From the NCBI RefSeq assembly GCF_022376445.1, contig NW_025955534.1, forward strand, positions 1 to 21,958: a stretch of 21,958 nt of DNA, in the 5' to 3' direction. Shown here piece by piece: positions 15,691-21,958 of this stretch. The notes beneath the pieces are model-generated. The model saw nothing but the letters and a program-made list of their open reading frames with translations. It did no database searches and was not told the origin of the DNA. The number at the start of each line of letters is the position of its first letter. Positions within the stretch are counted from its first letter, which is position 1. The stretch comes from Fomitopsis serialis. Its lineage: Eukaryota > Basidiomycota > Agaricomycetes > Polyporales > Fomitopsidaceae. A program made the translations under genes and the position numbers.

Positions 15691-16948
15691 ATGCAGTCCG
15701 ATGCACAGAAATGGTCGACCCCCCCTGCAGGTGCGTTGTACGCCTCGTCAGCGCCGTCCATCCAGTTCTCACACAACCTTCGCAGATGGCACGTGGTCCC
15801 CCACACCTCCGCTGCAGGCCCCAGCAGCTGCAAAGGCTCCCCATAACCCAGGCTTGAAGCGCCCACGCTCTTCGTCCAACGCCATGGAGTCCCTTCCTCC
15901 TGCGCCCAAACTGCGTGGCGACATCATCTTAGAGGTCTTCACGCACAAGAGTCTGCGTTTCCCTGGAGCACCGATCGACGAGGACTCGGAGTTTGGCGAC
16001 AACGAACGGCTGTCTATACTGGGGGAGAAGTGCTTGAGCTCGCCGTGACTTCTGCGCTGTTCAGCAAGAGGCCGATGTTGAAAGCAGAGGACATAGAGGT
16101 GGCCACACATGAGCTTGTAGGAGCTTTGTTCTGATCAGTCGCGATTCCAGATACAAAGGCATGAACACTGTCGGACGCAAACATCGAGACTGGGTCGCCG
16201 CTTACAAGATGAGAGAGAAGGTCCGCTGCAGTGCCGATGCCGTGTTGTCCGCTCTCCACTCCGAAGGTGGCGTAACGTTTCTCAGTGCACAAACTCGCTC
16301 ACATCTGATCTCGGATATAGGAAGCACGTCTTCTTTCCACTCGTACGTGGGCGGCATCTTCGCCCAGAACGGCATGAGCACCATCCAGAATGGATAGGAC
16401 AGTTGGTGGATCCTAACTACGAGCCTGATTCCGGGCAGCATTTGAGTCCGAGGTGTACAACGCATACAAGAAGATCAAGACTGAAGCTATGGCCTCGCCG
16501 CCTCCTCCGCCCATGCCGCAGCCGCCGCCGCCTCCTTCGCAGCCGCCGCCGCCAATGCCAATGCCGACCATGAACCCTCTCGCTCCTGCTCAGCCGCAGA
16601 CCGCGTTCTTACCGCTCTTTAACCAGACTGCCAACCAACGCAGGTTGACGGTTGAATACCCCGCTACATTTACTGGTCCTGCTCACGCTGGTCGCTGGAC
16701 CGTACAGTGTGTCGGTACGTTACTGATTCTTCTCGGCGCGGGTTGCCGTTCCACTCAACGGCCTGTTCAGTGAACGGTATGCCCAAAGGTGAAGGCGCCG
16801 GTGCTAGCAAGCAGCTTGCTAAAGAGGAGGCTGCCAGACAGCTTACTATGCCATGGGCTGGGCGCCACGTACGCAATGGCGTTTATTGTTGCCGCATTGT
16901 ACTGATCGCGGGTTTCTTAAGGTGCCTGAGCTCGACAAATTTTTCTAA
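15691..16948 (+). CDS. RNase III-like protein with C-terminal double-stranded RNA-binding domain; frame-broken
   Basis: Exon 1 is 15691-15730 and exon 2 starts at 15786; an in-frame ATG at 15661 is an alternative start. Domains in order: short Pro-rich N terminus; RNase III-like helices (GDIILEVFTHKSLRF, then FGDNERLSILGEK and VLELAVTSALFSKRP); second helical part (KHRDWVAAYKMREKVRC, FHSYVGGIFAQNG, WIGQLVDPNYEPD); a Pro/Met-rich linker at about 16490-16600; and a dsRBD with GPAHAGRWTVQC and GEGAGASKQLAKEEAARQ. An intron at 16716-16771 splits the dsRBD. The signature NERLSILGEK differs from the active NERLEFLGDS pattern at two acidic positions, so cleavage activity is doubtful and an RNA-binding or structural role is more likely. 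Single missing bases are implied at 16030, 16391, 16438 and 16841. The splice near 16115-16152 cannot be put in frame and is unresolved. The stop at 16946-16948 is one option; splicing 16870-16921 would end the protein at 16929. Confidence 0.72.
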
Positions 16949-19740
16949 GATGTGATCGCTCGTCAAGGTGTAGTTGTACCATCACATACTAGCATGGCCG
17001 ACCCCGAGTCAGTGTCATCGCTCTCCCGAGTGTGGTGGCGCTGACGCGGTCTCGTGGAATAAATATGGGCGTTCTTTGCATCCATATTCTGTGACCCATG
17101 CTAGTTTGCAATGGTTCAAATTTGAGCCAGTCTCATGAGCAGCAAGATATGGTACAACCTACTGCAACCCGCTTACCTGACTAGTCCGCATAAGTGAGAT
17201 TCGTTCGAATGCGGGCAAGGGAGAGCGGCCAGGCGTGACAGATGATGAGTGCGTTCGAGTGCATCTCACTTATGCATCTTACTCAGGCGAGCGGATTGCG
17301 GTGGATTGGCCCAACTTGTGAGCTGCATGAGTGGCCAATTCACTACTCGCCCCCCTTGTCGTTCCTTACCGCACTCGAATGCAGACCCCAAGCGCCTGGT
17401 GCGCTCTCAGTTATCGCGTGCAGTCTTGCCATCGCCATGCGCTATGCTATCATTCCGTCCTCAATCCTTGTATTCTGCGACAGATAGGGTGTATCTCTTG
17501 TTGTATGACTTCCAAAATCGCCTCAATGTTCCACCTTTGTAGCTTTCAATTGTACCGTGCTTCTTGCGCTTTATAGTACTAGAACTTTTCGTGCCTGCCT
17601 CGTGGCTTCCTCGCTGTGTGATGATATGCGGACTGCGATGTTGATCGGTCGTGTGGTTAAAGAGCGGTAAGAACCACGGTCTGTGATTGACCAGGAGAAC
17701 AGGACCTTGGACCGCTTGCTCACCGGTGAAGGCGGCTGCATAGGAGATGGTTGGAGCCGCATGGTCGGAAGAGGTGACGAGCCCGTAGGCCCAGTCTTGA
17801 TCTTCTATGCGTTGTGCGCTTTGGGCTCAAATGTTTGACTAGGACCGGGCTCGTGCTTAGGGTTTATCGGTTGCCCTATCCGCGTCTGAGCTGTGGCCTT
17901 GTCTTCGGAGCGTACATGCGGTCGTGGGCGAGTGGACTCAAGGCATGCTTTCAATACCCAATCGACACGAGCGAGTCGCAGGACACACGGAGATGAGGGT
18001 GTGTCGAGGCCTGGGACACGTCTCTGGAACGGCTCGAACGTGATTTAACTTAGGTGAGGATACTTCTTTACTACATTGGGTCTTGCTGATATAGACTCGT
18101 TGAATGGGCGACCCTATGTCAGAGTCTGTCTGTACTGCGCTCGACGACATCTCTATTGTGGAGACACTCACTGTCGAACCCATGCTTGGAGCGACACGCT
18201 TCAGGTATTGCGGTCGACAAAACATGTCCTAATCGTACTTTACCGGTCCCATACGGAGGGCAGTGTAACGAAGTTACGAACTACATAGGTCCTGGATCAT
18301 GAATTGGCACAGCGCGCACCAGTACCACAGCTTGGTCATCGGCGCCGCGCAGTCCTCGCGCTGACTACTTGTGCTGATAAAGAAAAGTCATACCTTGTTT
18401 GACCTCGAAACCGCCGGTCAATTGGCGTCGACAGAAGTATGTTAGCCTGGGCATCATAAGGCGTCCACCTGGCCAGCTCGAGGCAATCTGACTCAATCTG
18501 TTCTCTGCGGTGTTTGCTAATCAGACCTACTCCGAGGAAGCCATGGAAGCATGGCGGAACCGCTGCGAACAGGTTTCAAAACATTCGACGAAGCGGGGAT
18601 GGAAAGGAAGAAGACATAGTGGGCGCACATGGGCAGGCTGGCGAGAGGTCGTGTTCAACCTTGTCGACTGCAGTGGTCAGACGTGATGGAATGGGGGTTA
18701 TTGAATCACACTAGTCTCACCTCGACTCATCGTGCATCGCCCTACAGTTGATGAACGTAGGAGCGTCTTTATTGCGAAGACATTCGGCGTTAACTTGGAC
18801 CGTGGACTGGCCTCGACCAAAACGCAAAGTGCATGCGGTCTATATTGATTTTCATCTTGCACCTCGCTAGCATGGGATACCTACATAGCGCAATGCACTG
18901 GGAAGTGTTTCTCAGCATGCATTTCATGACAGGACCTGGGGAAGGGGCGACAAAGTCGGACGGTGTCTGGACGTGAGAGAGGAGATTGTACGCCTCTGCA
19001 CAATCGCCCAGCTACGGGAGTTGAAAATTGACCACGCGTCAATCTGAGCCCTGCTGCCAGAAATGTTGAGACGGGCTGTACACACCAAACTCTGAGCTAT
19101 TAGCAAGGCTCAATCGTCCTGGGTCACATGCCGTTGGCACTGCAACAACGTCGCACGCGGGCAAGCGAGGAGTGTGGATAGCTGCGTGAGTTCGCGGGGA
19201 CAGGAGAGCGGGATGACAGATGAGACGGGAGTCTGACAAATGCACCGGCATACCGATAGGGAAGTGGTTTGGCCGAAGCCCTTTGGCCGGATTATGAGGT
19301 CCTCGACCTGTGTCAACCGCGGATCTCGGTGCAATGACTAATGGGCGTCGTTGCGACAATTAGAGTCGCGGTGGCGAGGATGCGGGTCCTCCCGCTTCCA
19401 CCCTACTCCTCCAACTAGCGGGGCCCTACCCTCCACGCCTGCGCACCCTGCCACAGCAGACCACCGCATCGCCCGTCGAGCACACAGCAGGAGTCACAGA
19501 GCCAAAAGAGAAGGAGACCTGTCGGAGCCGCAGGAGACACAAAAAGGGAGAGGTGAGACTTTTCTCCCCGTTGTCCGGGCTGCTGAGTCACGTGTGGCCA
19601 AAGCTCAGGCGCTCGCTCGTCGAGCTCAACTTGTCCTCTGTACTTGACTTGAACGGGTCCGTCCTCGTCGTCGCAGGGGCTTCTCTCTTAACCGCTTCCT
19701 TGACGACCTCTGCCGCCACCTGCGACTCAGCGGGAACACA
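16949..19740. other. 2.8-kb region with no supportable gene
   Basis: Frames of up to about 100 codons occur on both strands (for example 17242-17487, 17938-18225, 19039-19359, 19351-19647). None shows a domain motif, biased composition like the neighbouring genes, or good splice continuation. The last few hundred bases are probably the promoter and 5' leader of the gene at 19741. No tRNA-like B box or long terminal repeat was found. One inverted repeat is listed separately. Confidence 0.5.
17188..17275. repeat. Inverted repeat, 13-base perfect arms
   Basis: GCATAAGTGAGAT at 17188-17200 is exactly matched by its reverse complement at 17263-17275, with 62 bases between. Similarity continues imperfectly inward (TTCGAATGC against TTCGAGTGC read in opposite senses), so the arms may be about 30 bases. 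It could be a hairpin or the remains of a small inverted-repeat element. Confidence 0.55.
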
Positions 19741-21958
19741 ATGCCGTCTCCGGGCTCTACCAGCACAGCCTCACATGAGACATCTCACTCGGCTCTGCCG
19801 TCCATGCAGTCCTACTCTCGGTCGAATCCCATTGACCTGACGCTCGACGACGACGACCGTGACCCATACCAGCCTCAGGACAGGCTTCTCAAACGACCGT
19901 GTACAAGCACGCGCAGCTTCAATGCCTCTTGTGAATCTATCTTGGAGGAGCGCGCGCGCTCTCAATCGCAGTCCTCTGGCCTTACACCTGTAATGTCCGC
20001 GTCTGCAATCCTTCCTCCCGTAGGGCAGCCAAACATATCCTCGCACCTATCTCAGTGGCAGCACCATTCGCCTTTCCAAGGGCCACAGCCTCCTATACCA
20101 TCTTCTATTCGTCCGCCACCATTCACCGGCCCGTCCACTTCCTCTGCGTTTTTCCCTGACCGCACCAAGTCTGAATCCATGCAGCGGCCTCCTATGCTTG
20201 CCCCATCTCCTTCGCGCCACGGACTTGAGCGGTCAAATAGCTCATTCCGACAGGTGATTGATTTGACGAGTTCTCCTTCCCCTCCGCCATCTCGTCCCCT
20301 ACAACCCCAGCAGGGCAACCTGCCGCCCGATTTACCTCCCAAGACACCCGTATGTATCGGACAGCTGACTGTCACAGCGCTCGTCCTGTACCCGATACCA
20401 TATCTCTCCACCCAAGAGCATGCGGACACCGAGTGGGCGCCGGTACGGTTGACTTACGAACATACGCCGCACAAGGCGGCAGGGTCGGAGACAATACATA
20501 TCAAGACGCCTAATGGCAAGTCCCCCGCGGGCGAGGTTCTGCAGGGCGAGAGCTTCGCCTTCGTAGAGCAGAAGGCCGCCACTTTCTTGGCCCCATGTTG
20601 GGGAAGGGTCTCATCCGATTAGATGCTAAAGTGCGGCGTGGCATGCCGAATGTAAGTCCTCCAGTATCGCATCATTGTCTTGTCTAATGGGGCCTGCAAG
20701 CTCCCCATATTGCCTTTGCAACTGTTAGTTTACACGCCCAAGGGCAACATACCCGTCGTCGCGAACTACCTACAGCAATCCGGGTTCCTACTGGATCACC
20801 CGACGCTGCCCGGAGACATCCACCGCGTAATGAACTCCTATTACTACAACCCACATAATCCTCCGGCCGGAGGACACAGTCGAAACAACCACCATAATGG
20901 CCGCATGGGCTACTCCGGGCCAGGAGGCAGCAATATGGGTCGATGGGCCGCTCCCGGAGTACCCGGCAAGAGCGTGGAAATTCAGCGGAGCCAGGTGGAC
21001 GAGTTGTTCAAGAGCTTACAAGACGGTGAGGAGCTGCAGGAGACCGATCCTCGTGAGTGAACGCGCCCTATATTTTTTCATGGGATCCTTGGCTGACTTG
21101 GTCCATAGCACCTGAGATAGCGACGACGCTTTATCCTCACCAGAAGAAGGCGCTGACGTTCCTCTTGGAAAGAGAACGGGAGCGCCCCGGCTCAGGGCCG
21201 TCGGGCAACTATTCGTCGCTGTGGCAGGAGCGGAGGAATCCGATTACTGGTCAACGCTCGTGGCTGCATCTCATTACGCAGCGGGAGATTCATCAGGAAC
21301 CTCAGGAAGCTAAGAGCTCGATACTTGCAGATGACGTGCGTATCAAACGCTGTCTGTATGCTCCTGTGCTGATTGTTTCGTCGGTGAAACGTAGATGGGT
21401 TTGGGAAAGACCATTACATGCGTCTCCCTCATCGCTGTAACGTTATCTTCGGCACGTCAACATGCCGCTACGCCCGTTGTGCGGCCGAGTGCACCCCCCG
21501 AGCCTCCGGGGCCTCCACTATCTGCCGATCATTTTGCCGGAAGTGTGTGGGGTATGCCGACGCAGCACGGACAAGGCAGCTGTTCAACTTCCAAGGGCAA
21601 AGCGAAGTCTTCCCGGGACCAGGATCGCGAGCAGGCCGGGTACACGAGGGCGTGTCGCATCAAAGTCCGAACGCGGGCCACGTTGATCGTCTGTCCGCTC
21701 TCGACAGTCGTCAACTGGGAGGACCAGTTTCGAGAGCATTGGCGGGGCGAAGTCCAGGTCGTGGGCGTGGCGGCGGCAGTGCAAGTGGTGCTCCCAGTGG
21801 GACTTCTACGCCCTGCGGCAGTGCCTTCATCAACGGCCCTGGAATGTACACCTTTCCTTCCAGCTCATCGTCGATTCCGGTGAAATCGGAAGCGCAAGTG
21901 CCCCCTGGCGCGTCCGCGAAGGAACGCCACTCCGCGTCTATGTCTACCACGGCAATGC
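19741..21958 (+). CDS. SNF2-family ATPase of the Rad5/HLTF/Uls1 group, N-terminal part; cut by window end
   Basis: Exons: 19741-20651, 20701-21052, 21109-21335, 21395 to beyond the window. Residues 1-200 are Ser/Pro-rich and disordered, with two SUMO-interaction-like motifs (PIDLTLDDDD at 30-39, VIDLTSS at 172-178). Next is a HIRAN-like region (VCIGQLTVTALVLYP, LGPMLGKGLIRLDAKVRRG, LPLQLLVYTPKGNIPVV). Then comes the SNF2 ATPase start: LYPHQKKALTFLLERERE, an insert ending in WLHLITQREI, ILADDMGLGKTITCVSLIA (Walker A, split by intron 21336-21394) and ATLIVCPLSTVVNWEDQF. The insert between the Q-like motif and Walker A is typical of Rad5/HLTF-type proteins, which remodel forks or nucleosomes in DNA damage response; a RING finger is expected beyond the window if it is Rad5/HLTF. 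Missing bases are implied at 20583-20585, near 21769 and near 21921; after the last one the text reads TPLRVYVYHGNA up to the edge. Start chosen as the first ATG of the long frame. Confidence 0.82.
19831..19857 (+). other. SUMO-interaction-like motif 1 in the SNF2 protein
   Basis: Encodes IDLTLDDDD: a hydrophobic Ile-Asp-Leu-Thr core followed by an acidic run, the classic type of SUMO-interaction motif. Confidence 0.5.
20254..20268 (+). other. SUMO-interaction-like motif 2 in the SNF2 protein
   Basis: Encodes VIDLT followed by Ser-Ser-Pro-Ser-Pro. The serines could supply negative charge when phosphorylated, as in phospho-dependent SUMO-interaction motifs. Confidence 0.5.

Noticed and set aside
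16490..16600. GC-rich trinucleotide tract as a non-coding repeat
   Set aside because: It encodes the Pro/Met linker between the RNase III-like part and the dsRBD in frame.
17242..17576. Three overlapping plus-strand frames of about 80-97 codons
   Set aside because: Random-looking, Cys/Ser/Leu-rich text in several frames at once, with no splice continuation.
19351..19647. 98-codon plus-strand frame upstream of the Rad5-type gene
   Set aside because: More likely 5' leader or promoter; low-complexity text and no donor leading in phase to 19741.

Overview
The window looks like nuclear DNA of a wood-decay basidiomycete (Agaricomycetes, probably Polyporales). The genes are GC-rich and cut into many exons by introns of about 45-65 bases with GT...AG ends. 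The recognisable families (a GH5 subfamily 5 endoglucanase, a Mit1-type remodeler, an RNase III-like/dsRBD protein) fit such a fungus. No bacterial, organellar, viral, CRISPR, rRNA or tRNA feature was found. All exon coordinates were built by hand from splice signals, reading frame and remembered family motifs.

Layout: (1) 103-1261, minus: LYR-motif protein with a long C-terminal extension. (2) 1262-1930: shared upstream region with a TATA box for the next gene. (3) 1931-3449, plus: secreted GH5 endo-beta-1,4-glucanase, 10 exons, intact. (4) 3450-4102: tail-to-tail spacer. (5) 4103-7783, minus: unrecognised protein with N-terminal membrane segments, a long Ser/Pro-rich region and four tandem repeats of 37-39 residues. 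(6) 7784-8484: divergent promoter region. (7) 8485-15335, plus: very large PHD/chromodomain SNF2 ATPase of the Mit1/CHD3 type, about 20 exons including a 9-base micro-exon. (8) 15691-16948, plus: RNase III-like protein with a degenerate catalytic signature and a C-terminal dsRBD. (9) 16949-19740: 2.8 kb without a supportable gene, containing one inverted repeat. (10) 19741 to the window end, plus: Rad5/HLTF/Uls1-type SNF2 protein with two SUMO-interaction-like motifs and a HIRAN-like region, cut by the window end.

Functionally, the right half holds two SNF2 ATPases and a dsRNA-binding protein, that is chromatin and nucleic-acid functions. The left half holds a carbohydrate-degrading enzyme, a probable mitochondrial LYR protein and the repeat protein. 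I see no operon-like or obvious pathway link between them.

The strongest window-wide signal is about 25 reading-frame breaks in five of the six genes. Nearly all can be explained by one missing base, most often in a short run of the same base. Conserved family motifs continue without loss across each break. This looks more like sequence or assembly error than decay, and any automatic gene prediction here will be fragmented.
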